This document shows positions 22,073 to 33,264 of a DNA stretch of 64,000 bases, piece by piece. This DNA is from Macrostomum hystrix. Taxonomy: Eukaryota; Platyhelminthes; Macrostomidae. The position numbers were made by a program, and so were the translations under genes. The stretch is from positions 4,703,501 through 4,767,500 of the forward strand of contig CATNEN010000005.1 in assembly GCA_950097015.1 (NCBI GenBank). Direction: 5' to 3'. How positions within the stretch are numbered: the stretch's first letter is position 1; each line of letters begins with the position of its first letter. Under the pieces are notes generated by a model. That model saw only the letters and a program-made list of their open reading frames with translations. It was not told the DNA's origin and did not search any database.

Positions 22073-25000
22073 TCAAATTTGTGTAACGAATTGGGACACA
22101 CTTGCGCCAGCGACAAGTTGACGATTCTCGGCCAGAGCGTCAGCTTGATCCTCTTCTAGGGGGGCTTGGCTAAGCCGCAGCAACGGAATGGAGGCTGGAG
22201 CGGCGCAACAGTCTCTTTTTACTCGTTCGCCGGACATTTGCTGGCGCCTCTGATTTCCTGCGGCCCTCGAAACAGTCCCTCGGCTAGCGCCTCCACCACC
22301 GTTAGTTAGTTGGCGCTCAGTTCCTGGCTGCCTCTGAAACCTGCTGTGATGACCGTTGTCCCTAGGCCGGCCACAGCAGCTCAACCGCTGGCCAAGGTCT
22401 CTGAGGTCTGCCTGCAGTTTGTAGATAGATAATCAAGGACATTGTCTGCCCTGTAACTCTCCTCTCGTCTCCTCTCCTCTCCTCTCCTCTCCTCTCCTCT
22501 CCTCTCCTCTCCTCTCCTCTCCTCTCCTCTCCTCTCCTCTCCTCTCCTCTCCTCTCGTCTCCTCTCCTCTCCTCTCCTCTCCTCTCCTCTCCTCTCCTCT
22601 CCTCTCGTCTCCTCTCCTCTCCTCTCCTCTCCTCTCGTCTCCTCTCCTCTCCTCTCCTCTCCTCTCCTCTCCTCTCCTCTCGTCTCGTCTCCTCTCCTCT
22701 CCTCTCCTCTCCTCTCGTCTCGTCTCCTCTCCTCTCCTCTCCTCTCCTCTCCTCTCCTCTCCTCTCCTCTCCTCTCCTCTCCTCTCCTCTCCTCTCCTCT
22801 CCTCTCCTCTCCTCTCGTCTCCTCTCCTCTCCTCTCCTCTCCTCTCGTCTCCTCTCCTCTCCTCTCCTCTCCTCTCCTCTCCTCTCCTCTCGTCTCCTCT
22901 CCTCTCCTCTCCTCTCGTCTCCTCTCCTCTCCTCTCCTCTCCTCTCGTCTCGTCTCCTCTCCTCTCCTCTCCTCTCCTCTCCTCTCGTCTCCTCTCGTCT
23001 CCTCTCCTCTCCTCTCGTCTCCTCTCCTCTCCTCTCCTCTCCTCTCCTCTCCTCTCCTCTCCTCTCCTCTCCTCTCGTCTCCTCTCCTCTCCTCTCCTCT
23101 CCTCTCCTCTCGTCTCCTCTCCTCTCCTCTCCTCTCGTCTCCTCTCGTCTCCTCTATTCACCGATGCCAAGTCAACTTACCTTGAACGAGTCGTTCATGA
23201 ATCCGTACACTATCGGATTGACAAAGCAATTGGCCATTGCTGTCCAGTGGAAGATGATGAAGATCCTATCGAGGGTGACTCCGGGCAGCCAGACACTCAG
23301 CTGGGTGTAGTCGGACAGCACGTTGAAGATATGCAGCGGCATCCAGCACAGGGCGAACAGAAGCACGACTACGATAAGCATCTTGACAATCTGGGGGAAT
23401 CGGAATGGGAAAATTATTTTGCTACCCTGTCTGTCATGTTCAATGGATATGACAGTTTTTAGAATCCGTGTCTAACAGGTTTAAAACACGTGTCTAACAG
23501 GTTTAAAACACGTGTCTAACAGGTTTAGAATCAGTGTCTAACATTTTAGAATCCGTGTCTAACAGGTTTAAAATACGTAACTAACACGGTTTAGAATCCG
23601 TGTCTAACATTTTTAGAATCCGTATCTTACAGGTTTAGAATCTGTCTAACAGGTTTAGAATCCGTGTCTAACAGATTTAGAACAAGTATCTAACATATTT
23701 AGAATACGTGTCTAACAGGTTCAGAATCCGTATCTTACAGGTTTAGAATCTGTCTAACAGGTTTAGAATCCCTGTCTAACAGATTTAGAATACGTGTCTA
23801 ACAGGTTTAGAATCCGTATCTTACAGGTTCAGAATCCGTATCTTACAGGTTTAGAATCTGTCTAACAGGTTTAGAATCCGTGTCTAACAGATTTAGAACA
23901 AGTATCTAACATATTTAGAATACGTGTCTAACAGGTTTAGAATCCGTATCTAACAGGTTCAGAATCTGTATCTAACAGGTTTAGAATCCGTGTCTAACAG
24001 GTTTAAAATAAGTGTCTAACATGTTTCGAATCTGTGTCTAACAGGCTTACAATCTGTGTCTAACAGGTTTAGAATACGTGTCTAACAGGTTTAGAACAAG
24101 TGTCTAACAGGTTTAGAATCCGTGTCTAACAGGTTTAAAATAAGTGTCTAATATGTTTCGAAGCTGTGTCTAACAGGTTTAGAACAAGTGTCTAACAGGA
24201 ATAGAATCCGTGTCTAACAGATCTTAAATACGTGTCTAACAGGTATAGAAATCCTTGTCTAACAGGTTTTAAATACGTGTTTAACAGGCTTAGACATTGT
24301 TTACTTCAACGTAAATATAAAGAGTAAACTTGTATTCGGAACGCATAATTTCGCCGCATGAAGCTGGCAGAAAATGAAATCAAGCCTTCTGGAAGCGGCG
24401 AATCTTGTTGTGTCAGAAGTATGCCCCAATCTCGTTGTCAATCTCGCCGAACTGCGCATCTAACTTGGAATTGGCCCATCGGAATTAGTCTTTCGGCTAG
24501 CGAAAAAGTATTCGATCTGAAATTTGCCATCTTTTGTACTCTTGTCTAGAATCCGAGTGATCCAGTTTGACTGAGCTTGGCAAAGCAGAAAATAGACGTC
24601 TCTACTGCTTATCGTCTCATTGGGAAAATCGCGGATTTGCCAAATACTGATCCTGCCTCTCAGTGTGGCTAATGGAAGCTAAATAATTTGATTGCAGAAA
24701 TGCCACATGTCCTGGACAGACACACTCACACACAAATCTGACTTTACTCCGGAATAAAAATAAACCAATCATAGAGTTCAGGATTTCAGATTGGTTTTAA
24801 ATCAAATTGTAATCCCTATTGTTGGATTTCAGATTCGTTTCAAATCCCTATTGTAGGATTTCAGATTCTATTAAAATCCCTATTGTAGGATTTCAGATTC
24901 TTTTCAAATCCCTATTGTAGGATTTCAGATTCTTTTAAAATCCCTATTGTAGGATTTCAGATTCTTTTACAATCCCTATTGTAGGATTTCAGATTCTTTT

Positions 25001-28000
25001 AAAATCCCTATTGTAGGATTTCAGATTCTTTTACAATCCCTAAATTGTAGGATTTCACATTATTTTAAAATCCCAATTGTAGGATTTCACATTATTTTAA
25101 AATCCCAATTGTAGGATTTCAGATTATTTTAAAATCCCTATTGTAGGATTTCAGATTATTTTACAATCCCTATTGTAGGATTTCAGATTGTTTTAAAATC
25201 CCTATTGTAGGATTTCTCCTTGAAGGATTTCTCCCAAACTGACCTATGATTGGCTGTATGTGTAGGTGATACGTGTGAAAGTAGACGAGATTAGTTTTAA
25301 TTAGCTGCTTTGCATCGAAAAAAATGTTACTACAAAAAAAGCAGAAAGGAGAGAAACGCGTTCAAACTGTCCCTTGTGCACTGCAAGTCAGTCATGCTGA
25401 ACTACCGCACTGGACGAAAATTCGGACAGTTAAATGCCGGGATAATTTTTTTCTGCCGACATTTTTGACAGCTTTTCTAGAACAAAGAAAACACCGTAAA
25501 AATTGCCCACTGATTTCCCCCCTTGACCCGCTGGCCAGCAACACAGATCCCAAAAAATCCCCAAAGATCCTCAAAGATTCCAAAATCAGAATGCTAAAGC
25601 TATAGCACAAGACTTTACCGATAAAAATCACGGAACTACCAGGTGTAGAACAAGTTTTCGGACTTGTGAAATAAAAAAAATGTTAACTTTCTCCAATTCC
25701 GTCTTTTATAATCTTTTGTAATCCCTTCTAATGCCCCAATAAAATTTGACGCGTAAATTTTTTGCGTATCGGTCAAAATACAAAGCATGCAACTTTCTAC
25801 AAGTTAATTATTAATTGCCTTTTTTGTCCAAGTTCAACAGCAGCAACTGTACGAACCACTGTCTGTTCTTTTTATAGCCGACAAACACAAGCCAGACACA
25901 TTAATATCTACACTAGCAGAAGCTGGAGCTATATAATTATAAAGCAGGATGTGTTACGCTATTAAAATAGCGTCGACCCCAACCAAACAAGTTGCTCTCA
26001 TTGATTTTTCTTAACGGATTCACTCTAAGGCAACGGTTACACATGTAGTGAATGGGCATATTGAGTGCTTGTGAGAGCACTTTTGCACACACCTGTGCCT
26101 CTAGTAGTGCATTGAATTTGTTCACTGCTGACACGGTGAGAGCGACCACTTGATTAAAATAGATCCGCGACAGTCTTAGACGCTATAGATTGCATATTTT
26201 ACAAGCCAAACCAATTTTTTTACTTAACGTATACTCTTTTTTTTATTAATGTTTTCATGTTTTAAATAAATTTTTGCCATGCTCAGTATTTACTTAAGTT
26301 GCTCCAACAGGCACTCATTATCACTTTATCTGCTTCTGAGCAGGCTTAACTTATCCCTCTCTTCTCTGTCTTCCCCTCTTCTCTCTTCTCTCTTCTCTCT
26401 CCTCTCTCCTCACTTCTCTCTTCTCTCTTCTCTCTCCTCTCTCCTCCCTTCACTCTTTTCTCTCCACTCTCCTCTCTCCTGTCTCCTCTCTCCTCTCTCC
26501 TCTTTGCTCTCTCCTCTTTGCTCTCTCCTCTCTCCTCTCTCCTCTTTGCTCTCTCCTCTCTCCTCTCTCCTCTCTCCTCTCTCCTGTCTCCTCTCTCCTC
26601 ACTTCTCTCTTCTCTTTGCTCTCTTCTCTCTCCACTCTCCTCTCTCCTGTCTCCTCTCTCCTCACTTCTCTCTTCTCTCTCCAATCTCCTCTCTCCTGTC
26701 TCCTGTCTCCTCTCTCCTCACTTCTCTCTCCACTCTCCTCTCTCCTGTCTCCTCTCTCCTGTCTCCTGTCTCCTGTCTCCTCTCTCCAATCTCCTCTCTC
26801 CTGTCTCCTGTCTCCTCTCTCCTCACTTCTCTCTCCACTCTCCTCTCTCCTGTCTCCTCTCTCCTCACTTCTCTCTTCTCTTTGCTCTCTTCTCTCTCCA
26901 CTCTCCTCTCTCCTGTCTCCTCTCTCCTCACTTCTCTCTTCTCTCTCCAATCTCCTCTCTCCTGTCTCCTGTCTCCTCTCTCCTCACTTCTCTCTCCACT
27001 CTCCTCTCTCCCGTCTCCTCTCTCCTCACTTCTCTCTTCTCTCTCCACTCTCCTCTCTCCTGTCTCCTCTCTCCTCTCTCCTCTTTGCTCTCTCCTCTTT
27101 GCTCTCTCCTCTCTCCTCTCTCCTCTCTCCTCTCTCCTCTCTCCTCTCTCCTCACTTCTCTCTTCTCTCTCCACTATCATCTCTCCTCTCTCCTCTCTCC
27201 TCACTTCTCTCTTCTCTCTCCACTATCATCTCTCCTCTCTCCTCTCTTCTCTCTCCTCTCTTCTCTCTTCTCTCGACTCTATCCACGAAATTTTTTGCAT
27301 TCGTATTTCTCTATTATCGATTTTATTCCTTGACACAAAAAACACTTGCAGAGTTCTTTTGTGAAACTTTTTGCGACACAAATATTTCCAAAAGCCTTCA
27401 TCGTTAATGTTTAACAAGCCATATCGGATAAAAAACGCTACCTGAGTGTACTGTTTGGTTGTTTTCTAGTTAATTATTGAAAGACAATTGCGAAGTTGCT
27501 GTCCAACAGTTCTAACAGATTATCAGAACTGTCTAACAGATTATCAGAGCTGTCTAACAGATTATCAGAAATGTCTAACAGATTATCAGAAATGTCTAAC
27601 AGATTATCAGAGCTGTCTAACAGATTATCAGAAATGTCTAACAGATTATCAGAAATGTCTAACAGATTATCAGAACTGTCTAACAGATTATCAGAACTGT
27701 CTAACAGATTATCAGAACTGTCTAACAGATTATCAGAAATGTCTAACGGATTATAAGAGCTGTCTAACAGGTTATCAGAGCTGTCTAACAGATCATCAGA
27801 GCTGTCTAACAGATTATCAGAAATGTCTAAAAGATTATCAGAACTGTCTAACCGATTATCAGAACTGTCAATCAATCAATCAGTTATTTTCTCACCTTTT
27901 TCTTAGCCCTAATGTGCTGATTGTCCCTAGCTTGGTCAGCATTTCCTGGAATGGTTCTCTTCCACAATTGCCTGCCAATGGTGGCATAGGTGACAGACAG

Positions 28001-28588
28001 AACTCCCAGTGGCAGCAGGTAGGTCAATATGAGCACAAACACTGAATAGATTCGCTGGTTCCTATGACTCTCCCAGTGTTCTCGGCACTGATCGGTGTCG
28101 TTCACTCGCTTCTTGCCGCTGACTAGCAGCTGCACGGAGCTCAACAAGAGTGACATTGTCCACAGTGCACAGATGACTAGCTTGGACCGGTTGTAGGTCA
28201 ACCGATGACTCAGCGGATAGGTGACAACCCAGAATCGATCGAATCCAATCACCATGTTGGTGAACACGGACGATGTTACGGCGACTAATTGAAAGTAGCA
28301 AACTAACTTGCACAGCAGGTGTGGCAATGGCCAGCTCTTGGTGTAGACATTCACCAGGGTGAATGGGAGGCAGAAGCAGCCAATGAGCAGGTCTGCCACG
28401 GCTAGGCTGGTCAGAAACCCTCTGAGATCCGTGCGACTTTGCCTACCGAATTTGAACACCGCGATGGCTGTGACATTGCCGACACAGCTCAACAGTACGG
28501 CTGCGGAGTAGAACAATATTGTCAACGATTCTTCCAGACGATGCCGCTGCTGACTATCGTGTAGGCGTTGACTAGAATTCGCTGACAT
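22073..28588 (-). CDS. Class A (rhodopsin-like) neuropeptide-type GPCR, three exons
   Basis: Exons 28588-27896, 23390-23181 and 22411-22073 join in phase 0 at donors AAG|GTGAGA and AAG|GTAAGT and acceptors CCCCCAG and AACTGCAG, giving 413 residues. Exon 1 holds TM1-TM5: an Asn-glycosylation site near the N-terminus, GN in TM1, LAVADLL in TM2, the TM3 Cys, DRF in place of DRY, TM4 Trp, the loop-2 Cys and TM5 Pro. Exon 2 holds TM6 with FALCWMP and TM7 with NPIVY. Exon 3 begins ADLRDLGQRLSCC, an amphipathic helix 8 with likely palmitoylated cysteines, then a Gly/Arg/Gln-rich tail. Family features suggest a plasma-membrane peptide receptor of the NPY/tachykinin/GPR83-like group; the ligand cannot be told. 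Intron 1 (4.5 kb) contains four arrays; intron 2 (769 bp) is nearly all microsatellite. Confidence 0.9.
22450..23157. repeat. CTCCT pentanucleotide microsatellite filling GPCR intron 2
   Basis: About 140 copies of CTCCT with occasional CTCGT. It occupies nearly all of the 769-bp intron between exons 2 and 3. The transcribed strand reads GGAGA, so the pre-mRNA is about 700 nt of nearly pure purine. Confidence 0.97.
23462..24290. repeat. Minisatellite array, 22 bp unit, in GPCR intron 1
   Basis: About 37 diverged copies of a 22-bp unit with core GTGTCTAACAGGTTTAGAAT. It shares the GTGTCTAACAGGT half with the array at 17695-19365. Confidence 0.94.
24291..24774. other. Unique intronic sequence of the GPCR gene
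   Basis: No exon or element recognised. A 60-codon plus-strand frame here has no known motif. Confidence 0.4.
24775..25220. repeat. Minisatellite array, 32 bp unit, in GPCR intron 1
   Basis: About 14 copies of a 32-bp unit containing TTGTAGGATTTCAGATTCTT followed by TTAAAATCCCTA. Confidence 0.94.
25221..26349. other. Unique intronic sequence of the GPCR gene
   Basis: AT-rich. Short frames of 60-90 codons occur on both strands without recognisable domains or good splice context. I see no gene nested in the intron. Confidence 0.4.
26350..27285. repeat. CTCTC polypyrimidine array in GPCR intron 1
   Basis: A compound array of CTCTCCTGTCTC, CTCCTCACTTCTC and CTCTTTGCTC modules with imperfect higher-order order. 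Serine/leucine and arginine/glutamate frames on the two strands are artefacts. The transcribed strand of the GPCR gene is almost pure purine here. Confidence 0.95.
27505..27870. repeat. Minisatellite array, 21 bp unit, in GPCR intron 1
   Basis: About 17 copies of a 21-bp unit with core TGTCTAACAGATTATCAGAA, ending 25 bp before the donor of GPCR exon 1. It shares TGTCTAACAG with two other arrays. Confidence 0.95.
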
Positions 28589-28708
28589 AGCTATTCAATG
28601 TTGAACGAATTTCGCAAGATGAAGGATTTAGAAAATATTATTCTACCTTCCGTTACAGAATTTTAAAGTGGGCATTTCAGAAGTAACTCGTTTTTTTCTC
28701 TGCCTCCC

Positions 28709-28761
28709 ATTGGCTGAAAATTGCTCTCGACCAATCACGGCTCGTTGCGTGGTATACCAAT
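28709..28761 (-). promoter_or_regulatory. Cluster of three CCAAT boxes upstream of the GPCR gene
   Basis: CCAAT-type pentamers at 28709-28713 (as ATTGG), 28731-28735 and 28757-28761 lie 120-175 bp upstream of the GPCR start codon. CCAAT clusters at this distance are typical NF-Y sites of TATA-less promoters. The first is part of ATTGGCTGAAAATTGCT, also found at 8325. The role is inferred from position only. Confidence 0.4.
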
Positions 28762-28849
28762 AGGAAAATAACTCGCTATGTCAGATTTAACTGGCGTTAG
28801 TGGTTTTAATAGCTGGATTGTAATATTCAGCAGTAAGGATATATTGGGG

Positions 28850-29200
28850 TGTCATTAGATTGACCTGAGTGTCAGCTGATTAACTGGGTTGTCAGCTGAT
28901 TAACTGGAGTGTCAGCTGATTAACTGGGGTGTCAGCTGATTAAGTGGAGTGTCAGCTGATTAACTGGAGTGTCAGCTGATTAACGAAAGTGTCAGCTGAT
29001 TAACTGGAGTGTCAGCTGATTAACGAAAGTGTCAGCTGATTAAGTGGGGTGTCAGTAGATTAACTGGGGGTGTCAGTAGATTAACTGGGGGTGTCAGTAG
29101 ATTAACTGGGGGTGTCAGCTGATTAACTGGGGTGTCAGCTGGATTAACTGGGGTGTCAGCTGAATAACTGGGGTGTCAGCTGATTAACTGTCTTGTCAGT
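28850..29200. repeat. Minisatellite array, 20 bp unit
   Basis: About 17 copies of GTGTCAGCTGATTAACTGGG with AGTAGATT and ACGAAA variants. It lies 260 bp upstream of the GPCR start codon. Confidence 0.95.
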
Positions 29201-31559
29201 AAAGTCTAGTTATTTATTCTTTCAGACTCCAGTAAGCTTGGTAAACTGTTAATAGATTGTGTAGATGAGATTTTTGTGCACATTATCAAACAAGAGAATT
29301 TCATAGCTCGTCTTATTCCTATTGAAATATCCCAATTCAAGATGAAATATTCAAATATGAAAATTTCTCGCAAACCTCAATGAAATGAACTCAGCCAATT
29401 GTCAAACAAATGAATTTCTTGAGGAATTCAATTAAAAATAGTCTTGAATAGTAGAGTTGACTGTAGCAGACTCTGAATTTATCAAAGGAAAGATTGGTTC
29501 GCAATGAAAGTGTCGGACCAAGCACTGGTTCTGATGTTGACAGAATCAATTCCCACATAGCATAGTGCAATACACTACAGACCCTAGCGCGGGCCCAAAG
29601 CATCCAATAGAAAGATGGTGTTTAGCAATGCTGCCAAAATTGCATATATGTCTAATACTATAGCGCCCCAACAAGTACCCTTAATAATCTCATTCTTGTC
29701 GGCCCTAGCTATATACTATGAGAGTGTTTGTAGGACGGGCGACATGGAGTGAGTCAGTAAAGAGAGACGGGGCGTTGTTAATTAATTGGAATATGTTTCT
29801 TGCTTTTGGCCAGCCTGAGTACAGTGCCCTCTGTTACTGGTCTAATTATTATTCATTTTTTCTATTCCGCTGGGAAACTTTCAGCAACTCTGGGGATCTC
29901 GACATGGACAATGCCCAAATCCCAAGCGGATGAGTCGATATGTATAGCTCATTTCGATAGACTTAGTCTAGAGTTGTGAGTTGTGAGCGTTTTTTCTTAG
30001 AAATTCTTCGATTTCCTAGAAATATCATCGATATTCCGCGATTTCTGAAAACTTAAATCGAAACATTTTCGTTACTTTTTAAAAAAAGATAAACATCTTC
30101 ACGCTTCTTAGAAATTTAGAAGTGCAGTCAATATTTTTTAATAATAATAAAAACGAATGTGCTCGTAGCTTAACATAATTCATACAAGACGTTTATCCAA
30201 AGAAACTATTTTAATAGCGTTAGAATTTACTTATGAGGGCAAATACGAGTTGATATAAATATCGTGGTCAATTATAACAAAATGATAACGATTGCAACAA
30301 GGAGTAGGGTAAATCTCAAAACCAAGTTTAACCCATTATGATATGAATTTTCGGTGAATTTAGGAACAAAAAGGGAAATATGTAGTTAATAAATTCTAAA
30401 TACGTTATCCTATATCTACTTTACATTTAATACAAGCTTTATTTTGCATGGACTTTTATAAAAAAATTTTCGTGCTTCAATCGGTACAATAAAATTACAG
30501 CGTGCTTGTCCGACCACAATTAAAAAAACGAACCAATCGGATTAGCTCACGAAAAGGAAGATTTTTCTGAATCAAATAAGTGAAAATAATCTTAAGAACC
30601 AATTTATTAACTTATTATGGAAATACCACTCACTTGTAAAGCTGTTAATCTATATGTTTGCCCCATTATTACATTCAAACAAGAGTACTTTTGTTCAAAA
30701 AAAACTTGTGGATAATTTTTTTCAAGCAATTCCAATATTTTCAAGCACAAAATGTGATTTTATTAACTCGAATAAAGAAAGAAAAAGTTATTTGTAACAA
30801 GAACATTTTTAAATAGTACTAAATATCATAGTCGCTTTTTAGAAACTAACAAAACAAGCAGTGATTTCCCTTGGAAATCGATAATTTTATACTTTTCGAC
30901 GATTTCCAAGACTAATTTGGTTAATTTCTTAAGCGTAGATACAAATATTTCATATTGATTTCTTTTAAACTTTTAAATGTCTTGTTTTTGGCGCTATTTA
31001 AATTTGACGTGGTTTTCTTGGAAAGTGTCGCATATTCGAATTCGTACGTGGGTTTCTAAAATAATTTGAGGAGACGTAATAAGTAAAATTATAATCATTT
31101 TTTGTTATATTTGTTATAGTAGTCAAAAAAGACTACTGAAAGGCGTTGGAATGAATTCTACGAAAGCATTTGGAAGATTAATCGATGGGTGTAGAAAAGC
31201 GAAAGCTTGCTGGCTTTAGATTATTAAGAAAATGAATATTTCCCAGACATTTCTGTCCGAAACAGATTTATAGAAGTGATTAGCAGTCATAATCTTTCAT
31301 TTGTCTATTTTGTTCAACTTTGCTAAATCATAATTCTTCTAACATGCAGTAGTCTGTAGACAATAGGCCCCTAATTCTGCGGTTGATTGACATGCGATTT
31401 TTTTTGAAGAACACAGATCTTAATTGTTATAAGTACTCGTACATTCTAAAATAAAGTATAAAGTACTAGGTTACTACTAGCTATGTTAAATTAAAAAAAG
31501 CTTTCATTTCGTCAGAGCAAAGTTTTAAAGTTGGGCGACATAACGAGGTTTAAGGAATG
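29201..31559. other. AT-rich intergenic sequence, no gene seen
   Basis: A 2.4-kb unique, strongly AT-rich stretch. A small perfect hairpin (AGTAGTC, six-A loop, GACTACT) lies near 31118-31137. No exon, RNA or mobile element is recognised. Confidence 0.4.
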
Positions 31560-32640
31560 ACACTGGAGTTGTAAATGAGAGATGATGAAGGATAAAAGAG
31601 ATAATTTAGTGTCAGAAGACATGATGATATGTCAGTAGAGATAATGGGGTGTCAGAAAAGATCATGAGGTGTCAGGAGAGATAATGAGGTGTCAGGATAG
31701 ATAATGGGGTGTCAGGAGAGATAATGAGGTTTCAGGATAGATAATGGGGTGTCAGGAGAGATAATGAGCTGTCAGGATAGATAATGGGGTGTCAGGAGAG
31801 ATGATGAGGTGTCAGGATAGATAATGAGGTGTCAGGATAGATAATGGGGTGTCAGGAGAGATAATGAGGTTTCAGGATAGATAATGGGGTGTCAGGAGAG
31901 ATAATGAGCTGTCAGGATAGATAATGGGGTGTCAGGAGAGATGATGAGGTGTCAGGAAAGATAATGAGGTGTCAGGAGAGATAATGAGTTGTCAGGATAG
32001 ATAATGAGGTGTCAGGAGAGATAATGAGGTTTCAGGATAGATAATGGGGTGTCAGGAGAGATAATGAGCTGTCAGGATAGATAATGGGGTGTCAGGAGAG
32101 ATGATGAGGTGTCAGGAAAGATAATGAGGTGTCAGGAGAGATAATGAGTTGTCAGGATAGATAATGAGGTGTCAGGATAGATAATGGGGTGTCAGGAGAG
32201 ATAATGAGGTGTCAGGATAGATAATGAGGTGTCAGGATAGATAATGGGGTGTCAGGAGAGATAATGAGGTTTCAGGATAGATAATGGGGTGTCAGGAGAG
32301 ATAATGAGCTGTCAGGATAGATAATGGGGTGTCAGGAGAGATGATGAGGTGTCAGGAAAGATAATGAGGTGTCAGGAGAGATAATGAGTTGTCAGGATAG
32401 ATAATGAGGTGTCAGGATAGATAATGGGGTGTCAGGAGAGATAATGAGGTGTCAGGATAGATAATGAGGTGTCAGGATAGATAATGGGGTGTCAGGAGAG
32501 ATAATGAGGTTTCAGGATAGATAATGGGGTGTCAGGAGAGATAATGAGGTGTCAGGATAGATAATGGGTGTCAGGAGAGATAATGAGGTGTCAGGAAAGA
32601 TAATGAGGTGTCAGGATAGATAATGAGGGTCAGGAGAGAT
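31560..32640. repeat. Minisatellite array, 20 bp unit with higher-order repeat
   Basis: About 53 copies of a 20-bp unit, GATAATGAGGTGTCAGGATA, alternating with GGGGTGTCAGGAGA forms. A block with GATGATGAGG, CAGGAAAG and GAGTTGTC variants recurs at about 31940, 32100 and 32340, so multi-unit blocks of 160 and 240 bp were duplicated. Confidence 0.96.
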
Positions 32641-33184
32641 AAAAAGAATTAAATTTTACACTAACAATGGAGTAGCAGTTCAATTTTGTTATATTATGCA
32701 AGGTTAAGCGGTGCATATTGGTATTTTACCAAAAGCTCTTATGAAAAATGCAAAGAAGCACAAATTAAATTATCTAGATGAGTGGAAATAAAAATAAAAT
32801 CAAATATGAGCCACTCAGAAGTATAGCGATCTGAGACGAATTCTTGAATGTTCGTGAGAAAATTTTGGAGAGGTCTGGTATCGAGTAACTGTCTCTGAAG
32901 GAAATCTATTAAATCAGATTATCAGGTACGTATTGTACTCATGTGTCAAAATATAAGACTTCATAATAATATTTCCATTCAAATATACTAAGTCAATTCA
33001 TTTAAAAAGCAGAAAGTCCTTCAAATACACGCAAAATTTTGAAAACATATTTTAGAATGTGCAATACACTCAGTGCTACGTAAAGTAGTACAATAAGGAC
33101 TTAAAAAACAATAAAATATACTTTTTTTCACCATTTAACTAGCACAATAAAATCCAAGCTTAATATTCCTTATGCTCATGTGGT
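32641..33184. other. AT-rich spacer, no feature seen
   Basis: Unique sequence between arrays with no recognisable gene or element. Confidence 0.4.
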
Positions 33185-33264
33185 TCTAGCTTCGATTCCT
33201 GGTCCTTTTCTAGCTTGGATTCCTAATACGCTTCTTTGATTCCTGGTCCGTTTCTAGCTTCGAT
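33185..33264. repeat. Short repeat, about 23 bp unit
   Basis: Three or four imperfect copies of TTCTAGCTTCGATTCCTGGT directly abutting the large 29/33-bp array. Confidence 0.7.

Noticed and set aside
23172..23381. Separate small gene encoding a two-helix membrane protein
   Set aside because: It is exon 2 of the GPCR: it has acceptor and donor sites, matching phase, and TM6/TM7 motifs.
25324..25631. Nested gene in GPCR intron 1
   Set aside because: Two overlapping frames under 95 codons on opposite strands have no motif, splice context or codon bias I can support.
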